A stretch of DNA of 64,000 bases from Lactifluus volemus (Eukaryota > Basidiomycota > Agaricomycetes > Russulales > Russulaceae): positions 100,378 to 164,377 of the forward strand of contig WTXI01000075.1 of NCBI GenBank assembly GCA_022376515.1, read 5' to 3'. Both the position numbers and the translations under genes were made by a program. Of this stretch, positions 37,464 to 48,100 are shown piece by piece. The notes beneath the pieces are model-generated. The model was not told the DNA's origin. It did not search any database and worked only from the letters and a program-made list of their open reading frames with translations. Every line of letters starts with the position of its first letter. The first letter of the stretch is position 1.

Positions 37464-38146
37464 TCTTTGGTGACGGCAAATTGGGACCGGGAAAAGTGAG
37501 TCATGGTTTCAATTCGAACTTTCCGAACCGTTCTGTGTCATCTATGACAAGGTCTTTTGTTCATCCTTACAGTCTCTCTTTCTGAGATCGTGACCTTTCG
37601 TCGTTACCTCGTTTTCATCCTTGGCAAATTGCTCACTGGCAGATCCCTAGCATCGTCGAGATACGACCACTTCAAAATCTTTACGTCGTACGGACAACTG
37701 GACCAATCCTTCGTTCACTTGACGGAAGCATTGCTATTGCTGAGGACCAGTTCTGAGCCAGAAACCGCACTGTCTCTCTATATGCTCGCACGGTTCCTTC
37801 ATATGCGCTGGAAAAGATTCAAACAGCCCGATGATATCAAGTATTATGTCAATTACCTTCGTCATCTCAGAGACCAACGGCTTCAAGTCGCCAACATCTC
37901 GGAGTCTCAGGATCGCATGACATCAAGTCTTGTGTCAGCATTGTTGTTGAGACGATGTGGGCAATGGCGGACGAAGATGGGCAATATCTGGTCGAAGATT
38001 TCTACAAGTCAATACTGTCGAAGGATGAGGCAGGGGTGGCTTATTATGAGAGATCGGCTCGGGCGCTTCGTGGCACAGTGCAGAATCTACGAAGAAAAGA
38101 AGTACCTTTGGAGCGACGGGTGAATTATGTGCATTATGGGGCATGA
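37464..38146 (+). pseudogene. Mini CHAT B4 (longest open version)
   Basis: From the intron region (GTT at 37557) a single frame of 188 codons stays open to 38123. About 115 residues match the N-terminus (GQLDQSFVHLTEALLLLR...); then, across the shared deletion, the old C-terminal DNA is read in a shifted frame. The native-frame C-terminus ends at TGA 38146. No start ATG survives in exon 1, so translation is doubtful, although the openness of the shifted frame is notable. Confidence 0.72.
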
Positions 38147-41100
38147 TTAGGAGTATCTGTGAGTCATGTATTCTATCTGCCGGTGGTATACGAACATTGA
38201 ACCCTGAACACAAATAGTGTGAGGACAGCCATCTCGCTGTTTTCATAAACACGTGCCAGTGCTCAGCATCCTTTCGCAGGCGTCAATTCATCCCTTTCTC
38301 GTTTATGCTCATCACCATCTTCGGCATCTCGCAAGCCATAGATTGCCTGGCAAATTTCTCACTCTGTTATGCGTACTGCAATGTCCCTTCAGCTTCGACG
38401 CATATACTACTACGCCCCGGGCTCTGTACCCTCGTGCCACTCCCGGCGCGGTCCCGCATTCCATTCATCTTTTGGTATCTGCCACTACGCTCCTTGTGTG
38501 TCGTATGTTTCCATTCGTCATCTTACGGGTTCACGCTTGATTTATATCTTTTTCCTGCCCTCGTATATCTACAATTGTCGTCGAACCTTCCCTCTCCTCC
38601 GAGTCTTTGTTCGTCTATCTCACGTTTGCAGTGACCCCATCTACGTACCTCCGCTCGTTCTCGTATCCGGTCGGTTTGTAGCTTGACCATGGCATCCATT
38701 CTCGACGCAATAACTACTTTGAGCACTATAGCGACCAAACACAAATGTATTTATCATAAAGTCTTGAGAATTATACAAGGGAGAGCAGAGAAGCGTCGCC
38801 GCAATCCTCCATTTATCATTGTAAGTCGTCGCGTAAGTCTCTAAATCCCTTTCTCTAACGTTCGTGAGTATCAAGTCTCGCTACAGTATCGTGCTTGAGT
38901 CCGCTCGCCTCACTGTCTTCAATCGCGTCAGCCATATATCCGGGTCTCGCCACTGCCACCACCTGGAGTAGGCACGCTCGCAATTGGAAGAAGAGTTGGA
39001 AAAGATTGAGAACTCTGCTTAAAACCACGTGTCTGGTAGACTCCGTTGGGGATACTGCCGCCTATGTAGCAGGGAGAGGTGATACCGCAGAGTGCGCGGG
39101 AGCACCAGATCTCGAGGTCCGAGTAATCGATTCAGCCCCATGATGCGAGAAGCCCGATGGGAGAGGCGTGATGAGACCTGTTGGTGCAAAAGGTGTATCC
39201 GGGCTGGAGCGAAGCCAGGAAGTTGAAAGTGAGAGTCAGGGAGGTGGTGGTAGGATGCCAGGAGGCGGTGAAAGCGGGGAACTCTCCCTGCTTGTGAGTT
39301 CAAATAGAGTTGAGAAAAGGGATCAGAGGGGCAAAAAGGGGAGAAAGGGGAAGAGCGGCGGCAAGTGGAAGACAAAACGCGTAGAAGTCCCGAAGTCGAG
39401 ATATCTAAGCGAGATATGGGAGGCGAGTCGAAGAACGAAACGAGATTTTGAGGGAAAGGAGACTGAGAGAAACTTAAGAGGACTTGAAGCAAACGAAGTA
39501 TTTCGAGAACAGGGTGAGCGGCGACGATTCGCTGGCTCGTTGTACATTTCCCGAGTCGTATTTATGTACATTCGAGCCGTAATCTATAAGGAGGCAAAAC
39601 GCGTCGAGAACGGGGAAACAGGTAAAATGCGAAGTAAGCGGGCACGAAAATATCGGACGAGAAGTAAGTAGGAAACCTCGGAAGTGAGGTGAGGATGAAA
39701 GGAAAGGGTGTGAAACATCTAAAGTTGCAGGGGAACAAAGGGAATGGGGTTTAAATCATGAAAGATAAGAAGTCAAAAATACAACCTTCGAAGTCGCGTG
39801 CACCCTCAGAAAGCTTCACGGGATGCTCGCGGTCTCATCGAGAGGCCGATAGGCCGTCAGCCTAGAACGTGGGCGCGGCGCGAGTCACAGCACGCAGCCC
39901 GAGACGAAAGGAGCGAAACTAAGCATAAAAGAGAAAAAAGATGCCAAACGAGGCAAACAAAGGGAAACGCGAGGCGAACTAGCACAGAAACAGGAGACGC
40001 AGAGACGGGGGACAAGAAGAGAACAAAGAAAAACAGAAATACGTCGTACGACGCGAGGCCGCAGAGGACGGGGGCATGGCCGAGGCGTAGTCGCTTCGTG
40101 GCCGAGGGCAATCGTGGCCCAATTCGAGATCGGAATCGCGCGAGAACGAAATCTAAGGCAGTCGAGAAATACGGCGAGCGGCAGCACAAATCGAGACGAG
40201 AGGAAACGTGAGTTGGGCGTACGGAGTTGCGTAGACAGAGGTTTCGGGGCCAGCCACTAAGCTGACCCTACAGCGGCAAGGGGACCAAGCTAAGTGGGAC
40301 AGCAGGGAAACCTGGTGGTGAAGGTGTTGGCGTCACGGGACAATCAGGAAGGGGGGATGGGCGGAGGTTGATGTTGGGTGGGGAACTGTGTAGTATGCCT
40401 GCGATGCCTGGAGCGAAACTAGTGGAGCAGGATGGTGCCATGGTGGGATATGACGAGGACGAGGACACTGAACGATAGGTGCTCAGCAAATGTTTGAACA
40501 TTCAACGACAGTACCGATGTATTCCAGGAAAAAGACCTTTTGGCATGAGAGTGTTGTCATCGGTGTCTTCCTCCTCTTAAGCATCAGAAATTGTCTTTCT
40601 TAAGGAGGGTGACATTTCGCACCTTATGCCTCTCTTCCTTATTTCCTGCGGACAACGTGCCGTGAGCCAGTGTTTAAGCTGTGAAGTAAGAGAGCGTCGA
40701 GCTTTTTGAGCACTTTCTTTCATCAAGCCTTCGGATAGAAAGGGAAATATGTGTGACATGCACAGGATTGAGTTGTTTGCCTTTTGCCATGGAAAGTTGC
40801 AGTCGAGGGGTAGATTGAACACGTGGTGGAAATCGACGGACTGCACCCCATCTTCGCGAAGGCGGACGGGTACTGTCACGGTGCCATGTGACTTCGCGAA
40901 GATGGAAGCGCTAGTGGCCGGAGACGCACTACGGTGGTAGCTGTACAGTTACTTTGAGGGATTGCCCGCGCACGGATACCTCATACACCATTACAAGGCC
41001 TTGTGACTCCGTATTACTCTCCTGACAACACCATTCTCTTTAATGGCAACCCGGCCTGCGCAACATATACACCCTCACACTGGCATTTACTTGCCAGGAC

Positions 41101-41446
41101 AGCTCTACAAAGTCATCCACGTTGGCCAGAGCCCCGAAACGTGAACCTGGTGACCCTTACCCACCCTTGAGCCAGAGCTCCTCATGCAGCTCCCACACCT
41201 CATTTTCCTCGTGCGCCTGCCGATACGTCCAACATACTATATGGCCCCATCTGCGCCGCGAATCCCTCGGCGCCTGAGCCGACCCACGTGCCAGCGGAAT
41301 CAACGTGCTCTCAAGCCCCATCAGGGGTGGCTATTGGGCACTTCAGGCGATTGAGAACGTCCTGGTCGAGTGTCCTACACGCGCGGAGAGAGATGTTTGA
41401 AGCGTTCTCGGAGGCATTTGGTGGGCAGTTATACGTATGAGATTGA
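38147..41446. repeat. Spacer 5, split by a solo LTR and ended by a retrotransposon
   Basis: Contains the MASILD block (38689-39022), the Gly-rich block cut in two by the solo LTR at 39269-40272 (continuing 40277-40478), the MTVPV-type frame 40577-40879 (-), and the start of the LRR-like region. The full-length Ty3 element interrupts the latter at 41447. The spacer resumes at 51522. Confidence 0.65.
39269..40272 (-). mobile_element. Solo LTR, 1004 bp, minus orientation
   Basis: The insertion in the Gly-rich block starts TGAAAGCGGGG and ends GACCCTACA on the plus strand, with 4-bp duplication GCGG (39265-39268 and 40273-40276). The empty site is in spacer 3 (about 21690). The plus strand is purine-rich; read from the other strand it has a TATA-like ATAAATACG at about 39555 followed by a long CT-rich stretch, so the element probably runs leftwards. 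Frames within it (for example 39798-40211) have biased composition and no motifs. Confidence 0.75.
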
Positions 41447-42022
41447 TGTTACGGTTTGGCACGTGATCTGCTTATGTATTGACCACACGTGATTGTGGGT
41501 ATCTTTTTCGCCTTGTTCCGAGACAATCTACGATACGGATCTTCGGATCTTTCCATGTACGATACGATCTCTGGATCTTTTCCGAAGTATCTCCGTAGAT
41601 CTCCGTAGTTTCTCCGTTCGATCTACGATATATTATTTAGGAGGCATGTCACGCTGTGACATGCCTGGGACTCTATGACTCAGCATCACACCCTAGGAGT
41701 ATATAAACCGGTCCGTTGTAGCTTGTCTCCTTAGACTTCGCTTCGTCTGCAATCAGACTAGTTGAACCCTCCTCCCTTCTTGTCCCTTCAAGTCAGACCT
41801 CCTGACCGTTGTCATACAAGACTTAGTCTCGTCTTGTGATTACCCTTGACCTCTTCTTTGACAATACAATAGAGTGCATCCGTCAGCGCGACGCTCTCCT
41901 CTATAGTAAAGCCAAGGGAAGAACTCGAGTGATCCTCGTCGTACTGAGGCTTAGTGCCACGCTCAGTCCTCCTCGATCACTAAAGCACACGTTGTGCGCC
42001 AAGGCCCCTCTGAGCCTTGACA
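41447..42022 (+). repeat. 5' LTR of the chromovirus
   Basis: 576 bp, TGTTACGG...CCTTGACA. TATA box GTATATAAA at 41699-41707; transcription would start about 30 bp on, near 41731-41733. A hairpin with 11-bp arms (41642-41666, AGGCATGTCAC...GTGACATGCCT) lies about 35 bp before the TATA box. Confidence 0.93.
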
Positions 42023-42023
42023 A

Positions 42024-42034
42024 AAGCGAAGTCT
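42024..42034 (+). promoter_or_regulatory. Self-priming primer-binding site
   Basis: AAGCGAAGTCT, one base after the 5' LTR, is the exact complement of AGACTTCGCTT at 41733-41743 in the LTR, which is where the transcript is expected to begin. This is the arrangement of Tf1/sushi elements, whose own RNA 5' end primes reverse transcription. No TGG of a tRNA-type site is present. Confidence 0.75.
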
Positions 42035-42154
42035 CCCAATCAACCCTAAAACCTACAAGACCTCAGTTGGTCTTCAACTCGTTAGCTAAGTCCACCCGCC
42101 TATCACCCAAGTCGACCCTCCACTTGTGAAGAGGCTACGTGCCCTTATAAGTGA

Positions 42155-43254
42155 AGGAAGAGGAAGAACCCCGTCGCATCGTCGCACCTAGAGGAAGAAC
42201 CCTGTGCCCTACCGAGACCCCAGTCACCCTTAGTCATCATACCACGTATAAGGAAGCCCCTCCGACTCCCCCAAGAACCCATCACTCCCGTTCCCCCTCC
42301 TATCTTTGATCTCCGAGCCCTACTTCGAGGACCGCCGTACACCACCCACGCCTTCCACGAGTTCATACCAGGGAAGAAGGTACACTACACCCACATTCAC
42401 GCCCTTCAGCACGAGTGCTTCTGCAAGGAGGACCGTTGCCGTTATCATACCAAAAGATAGATCCCTTGCACGCACCCGATCACCCAGAAAGACCGCAAGC
42501 ACCTGAAAGAACTCCCCTCCTTAACAGGGCGAATCTTAGACCCTACCTCTTTGACCGCCGCTTGCGAAGCCAACCAAGAGACCTCATCTTCCACATTCGT
42601 CTAGAACTCGAGTGGGTACATACTGACCTACTCCTCTTCGCCTCTCTACGTGAAGAGAAACCAGAACTCGTCACCTTGTTCGAGAACACCATCCACCTCC
42701 TCGAACAGTACCGCTTCTTCCTCCAACATATCCTCGAATACAACAGAACCGACGTCACCATCGACTGAGGACGCCACCACTCTCATCGACGAGACTATTG
42801 TAGAACTCTTTGACGTCGAAGAAAGCCTCGACCTACTCCTCATCCACCTCTCCACGCACCCAGACCCGGAAGGGATCATCGCCTTTGCAGTAGGAATCCT
42901 TATCCATCGTAGAGAAAACCTCACACAACGTCTCGACCACCTAACCCAAACCCCTACGAACGAGTAGACCCCCAGTCTCTAACAGAGAACGAAGAAGAGA
43001 TCCGTCTCGAAACCAGCCAACAGATTCAAGACCTACAAGAGGAAGTTGACCGCCTCCGTTTTATCCAATCCACCCTCGACGAACTCGCCGACATCGCACG
43101 GGAGATCGAGTTCATTGAACAATATATCAGGGAATACCCACAGTTTGCCCCACACCACCAACCCAAACTCAACGCCTACCGCTACTATAAAGTTGCGCTA
43201 CTGGTACTACTAGGGGTACCAGAAGCAGCGGCAGTTCAGGCAACATGTCCTTAA
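42155..43254 (+). pseudogene. Frame-broken ORF upstream of gag
   Basis: Coding-like sequence hops frames. Frame 2 covers 42155 to about 42590 with an in-frame TAG at 42458-42460, including a Cys/His stretch (HECFCKEDRCRYH). Frame 1 runs about 42590-42768 (LELEWVHTDLLLFASLREE), frame 2 to about 42960 (ESLDLLLIHLSTHPDPEG), and frame 1 again to TAA at 43252-43254, with a helical Glu-rich segment (QIQDLQEEVDRLRF). The terminal TAA overlaps the gag ATG (43245) by 10 nt. Not recognised as a known family. It may be a degenerate extra gene or an extended Gag N-terminus. Confidence 0.5.
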
Positions 43255-45125
43255 ACGCCCCGATCCCTGACAATAATCACTGGACCTACATCCCTCTTCG
43301 AATTAGAGACGGCCTACCCGCACACGTAAAAGGAAGCGCTCAGTGGGTTTTAATCCAACCAGACGTTGGAAGGGGAGCCTATCAGGTTACCACCCGTGAC
43401 GGACGAGGAAATCTACTTAACGACTTTTGCAAATTCATAAACAACTCCTGGTATCTAATTGAGCCAGACCCCGAAGGGAACATCTTCCGAACCCGCTCAG
43501 GAAACCTCTTACAACCCATACACTGCTCTACAGCAGGCTTAGGCTACTGGAGAGAAACTGACAGAGAACACCCCGCGTACCGATCCCCTAGACCGCCGGG
43601 AAGATTCGGCGTCTCAAACTCGAACTCCTCTGACTCCGAAGCTGAAGAAGAACCTCCAGCCTCCCCTCAACAACAGCCAAATCCCCTCGCGGACGATACT
43701 CTCGCCGCTGCTACTAGTGCCATTGTCACCCTACAAGGAACTCATCCCCTCACTCCTGAACAGCCACCCGCTATGACCCAACAAATATCCTCACAAGTTT
43801 ACGACCTCTACCAGCGTGGAGGAAGCCTCCTTCCCCCGCTACTCTCCTCACAAGCCGCCCCTGGTACCCCTAGCGGGTTACCTCCCATTCCAGTCGCTGC
43901 CGCCTCCTCCTCTAGCCAAAGGACAGTCCAAGCGGGGAGCACTATAACCGCCGCCACTACCGCCCCTACAAACCCGGGGACCGGAGGATTAAAGGGGCTG
44001 GCCCCTTCAATCTTCTATGGAGATAGAAACCGGAGCGACCTCTTCCTGAAGGAGTTCAAACAGTGGAAGCTCATAAACCGAAACAGCGAAGAAATGAATA
44101 ACCCGTTTAACCGAGTCCTCATGGCTCTCAGTTATATCAAAGGAGAGAGGGTCAATGACTGGCAAGAGGAGCAATTGACAAAACTTGAAGCCACCATGCA
44201 CCCACATAATGAAGAAGCCATCTGGACCGAGTTCGAGCAGGCCTTCAAGGACGCCTTTACTGACTTGAATAAGAAACAACGTGCCTACGAAAAACTCAAG
44301 GACCACAAGATGGTTAATGACGACGTCGACACGTACATTGCAGGCTTCGAAACCTTGGTCAAGCAAGCCAGATGGTCACGAAACGATGCTGGAACCATGG
44401 ACCTGTTCCAGGCAGGACTCAAACACGAACTTAAGAAGGCCATCCTTAACCAAGAAACCTGGCCTACCACCCTAGACCAGTGGGAGCGAGACGCTAGAAA
44501 CCAGAATAACTGGCATAAGGCTAGGGTGGCCCTTCTAGGACAGCGACCGGGCCAGCCAAGTCGACCTACCCTGACTCAGGAACAGCTGAGAAGAGGGATG
44601 GGGCTGCCCCCGAGACCCTCGCAGCCCAGGAGAGACCCCTTCGCCATGGACGTCGACGCTATCCAGACCGAAGCAAACCTGGCGAACCGTGCCCAGCGAG
44701 AGAAATTCCGAAAAGAAGGCCGATGTATGGGATGTGGACAATTTGGCCACTTCGTTAAGAGCTGCCCCAAAGGCCAGCCCTCTAGACACGTCCCCCAGGC
44801 CACCAGAGGGGGACAACAAAGTAGGCAGCAATCGGGAAGCAGACCATCCTATGTGCAACCCCAAACTCGGTCAGGAAACTGGCGCCAACCCCCTCCGGCA
44901 TACGTACCACGACCCCCGCCGTATGCGACGGGCCATGACAACCAAGAGCCCCCGACCCGAGACGCACCGCTCATCGATCTACTCCCCTCCTCAGAAGACC
45001 CCACACCAACTGTTAATCCTGGGGCTCCTACGGAGGTGGCCCAGCACCTTCGAAGGATGAACCAAGAAGAACGAGAAAGGGTGTGGGACGAATTGCAGAA
45101 AGAGGATGGGGAGGATTTTCTCTAA
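43245..45125 (+). CDS. gag: Gag polyprotein with CCHC zinc knuckle
   Basis: 626 residues from ATG 43245. The N-terminal 110 residues are a compact domain; a Pro/Ser/Thr/Gln-rich linker (about 125-245) and the capsid-like retrotransposon Gag segment (about 250-430) follow, then a Cx2Cx4Hx4C knuckle starting at Cys494 (CMGCGQFGHFVKSC), and a Pro/Arg-rich tail. It forms the particle and binds element RNA. Pol begins in the -1 frame within its last 109 nt. No classical slippery heptamer is evident, but a TTTT run (45116-45119) two codons before the stop would allow a -1 slip. Confidence 0.9.
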   Translation: MSLNAPIPDNNHWTYIPLRIRDGLPAHVKGSAQWVLIQPDVGRGAYQVTTRDGRGNLLNDFCKFINNSWYLIEPDPEGNIFRTRSGNLLQPIHCSTAGLGYWRETDREHPAYRSPRPPGRFGVSNSNSSDSEAEEEPPASPQQQPNPLADDTLAAATSAIVTLQGTHPLTPEQPPAMTQQISSQVYDLYQRGGSLLPPLLSSQAAPGTPSGLPPIPVAAASSSSQRTVQAGSTITAATTAPTNPGTGGLKGLAPSIFYGDRNRSDLFLKEFKQWKLINRNSEEMNNPFNRVLMALSYIKGERVNDWQEEQLTKLEATMHPHNEEAIWTEFEQAFKDAFTDLNKKQRAYEKLKDHKMVNDDVDTYIAGFETLVKQARWSRNDAGTMDLFQAGLKHELKKAILNQETWPTTLDQWERDARNQNNWHKARVALLGQRPGQPSRPTLTQEQLRRGMGLPPRPSQPRRDPFAMDVDAIQTEANLANRAQREKFRKEGRCMGCGQFGHFVKSCPKGQPSRHVPQATRGGQQSRQQSGSRPSYVQPQTRSGNWRQPPPAYVPRPPPYATGHDNQEPPTRDAPLIDLLPSSEDPTPTVNPGAPTEVAQHLRRMNQEERERVWDELQKEDGEDFL

Positions 45126-48100
45126 GCTCCTGCCCGCCAACCTGGCATGGAGCGGAACAACCACGCATTATGTTTGTACGACACCGAGGCATTAAGTCAA
45201 TAAACATGCCCTTTATCTTTCGGTCTATGCGTGGAACGGTTGGAGAAGCAGCCCTCGTTGACAGTGGGGCGAGTGAAAATTTTATTGACCAACGAACAGT
45301 CGAGCGGTGGGGAATTGCCACCCGCCAACTCCCAATACCAGTGCAGGTTACCAATGTGGACGGAACAAACAACCGAAGCGGTGCAGTCACGCGATACGCC
45401 GTACTCCACATCACCAGGGGAAGTAAAAGTGAAGAATTGCTGTTCCTTGTCGCAAATCTGGGAAGGGACCGAATAATCTTCGGCTTCACCTGGCTCAAGG
45501 CCTTTAACCCAAAGATCGACTGGACAAACATGACTTGGGACGATATCCCTACTGAGGTGGCCACTCGTGCGGTCACCAGGGCCCGCTTCTTAGGAGTGGA
45601 AGACCATGCAAAGCAACGACTCAGGGAGGCGGACATCAAACGAGAAAACAGTCGCAAGATGCTGGCCCACCTGAAGCTCCGACTACAGGATGACAAATTA
45701 ACTGCAAGTCAGAAACAAGACTTGAAGGACAAACACCCTGAATTGAAAAAGTGGGCGGAATACTTCCCGGAGTGGCCCAACGGTGTCTCCAAGATATCCG
45801 AGCCACGCATCATACCCCCTGCGAGCCTGAACAAAACCTCAGTAGCCACGGAATGGGCCATTAAAGCACCATGGCAACAGGGAGACCCCTCCCTACCTCA
45901 TGAATACAAACGGCACTGGAGGGTTTTCTCCGAGAAACTGTCCCACCGCTTCCCCCCAGCTCGGTTGGACGACCACGAAATTAAACTAAAGGAAGGAGCT
46001 CCCTCCACCATAAAAAGCAAAACCTACCCACTCAGCCCAGCAGAGATGGAAGCAGCGCGCAAGTGGATCGATGAAAACGAACGATTGGGCTACATTGAGA
46101 AGGGGGACTCGCCGTGGGCGACCCCGTTCTTCTTTGTAAAGAAACAGGATGGTTCCCTCCGCCCGGTTCAGGATTACCGGAAGGTCAATGAGTGGACCAT
46201 ACCGGACGTGTACCCTCTCCCGCGCATTGAAACTATTCTAGAACAATTAGAAGGAAAACAACTGTTCACCACCCTTGATATTCGCTGGGGATACAACAAC
46301 GTCCGGATTAAGGCAGAGGATCGATGGAAGGCCGCCTTTATCACCCCATTTGGCTTATACCTCCCAAATGTCATGCCTTTCGGCCTGCGGAATGCACCCG
46401 GGACCTTCCAACGCTGCATGCACACCGTCTTCCGCGACTTGCTGAACGCCTACCCTGACTTTATCCACATTTATATGGACGACTTCCTCATTGCTACCCC
46501 AAACCGGAACGCGGCCGACTTGGCCCTACACCGGACCATAGTCCACCAGGTACTGCAGCGTTTCGAGGACGAGTCCTTCTTTCTGAAAGCGGCAAAATGT
46601 CATTTTGAACAACCACGCGTCCACTACCTTGGCATTGTAGTCGAGGATGGCAAGATCTCCCTGGACCCAACGAAGAGACAAGGACTACTAGAATGGCCGA
46701 CTGAGCAAAGCACCGTCTCCGGTGTGCGGAGCACCCTGGGGGTTTTCGGCTACCACCGCCCCTTCATTCTGGGCTTTGCGGAAATTGCGCGACCTCTGAC
46801 TGACCTCCTGAAGAAGGATGTCCCCTTCCGCTGGGGAGACGAACAACGGGCGGCTGTGAAACGCCTCATTAGCCTGGTGGAGCGCGACATGGCTCTTAAC
46901 CGCCCAGACCACGACCGACCGTTTGAAGTAGAGGTGGACGCCTCCCAGTTTGCCCTGGGGGCCATCCTCTTCCAACGCACTCCTACCGGCCTCCCGCGCC
47001 CTATCAGTTACTACTCCCATGCCCTGTCCCCGGTGGAACGGGGCTATGACGTCCACGACCGGGAACTCCTCGCTATTATTCATGCCCTCAAACGTTGGCG
47101 CCACTTGTTGCTAGGGGCGCGTCACCCAGTAAAAGTCTACACCGACCACAAGAACCTGCAGTATTATCGCCACCCTCGTGATATTAACCGGCGCGTCGCC
47201 CGCTACATTCCCCTGCTGGGGGACTTTAACCTCTCCCTTATCCACAAACCTGGCAAGTCAATGAGGGCGGACCCTCTCTCCCGTCGCCCGGACTTTGACA
47301 CTGGGGCCCTAGACAATAAGGATGTCATCGTTCTCCCTAGCGAGCTGTTTGCGTCTGTCGCTACGCTTTCCCTTGCACCGCTGGACCCCTGGGAGGACAA
47401 GCTGCTCCGGGCCCAGGAAGCGGCGCCCACGGACATTGCTGGCTGGTCAGCCCCCTTTCGACTTGAGCGGGGCCCGCACGGCCTCTGGACTCGCGCCGGA
47501 AAAATCGTTGTCGTGGCAGACAACACCCTGAGGAGGGAGGTGATTGCTGCACATCATGACCATGTCACCGCTGGACACCCCGGAATTTCAAAAACCTTAC
47601 ATGCAGTAGAACAAGGCTATTGGTGGCCCGACATGAAGACCTTTGTCCAGCGATATGTCAAGGGATGCGCCACCTGTCAGACCACAAAGAGCAACACAGT
47701 CCGGCCCAAAGTTCCAATTTACCCAATCACCGTTAAACCAAACGCGCTACCATTCGAAACTATCGCACTCGACCTCATTGTAGACCTCCCTCCATCGCAG
47801 GGTTACGACTCCATCCTAACGATTACTGATCACGACTGCACAAAGGCGGCGTTCTTCCTCCCTTGTACGCAGAAAATCGATTCTGAAGGAGTGGCCGCAC
47901 TCTACGCTCAGCACGTGTTCCCTCACTATGGGATTCCCAAGACCGTCATATCGGACCGTGACACGAGGTTCACCTCGAAATGGACAACAGATCTTTGTAA
48001 ACGGCTCAAAATAAACCAAAACATTAGTACAGCATATCACCCCCAGACAGACGGCCAATCAGAGAGGATGAACCAGTGGCTGGAACAGTACCTTCGAATC

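Noticed and set aside
39798..40211. 137-codon Arg/Lys-rich frame as a gene
   Set aside because: Lies wholly inside the solo LTR at 39269-40272, has biased composition and no recognisable motif.
42023..42045. tRNA-type primer-binding site after the 5' LTR
   Set aside because: No TGG start and no familiar tRNA 3' complement; the 11-nt self-complementarity explains it better.
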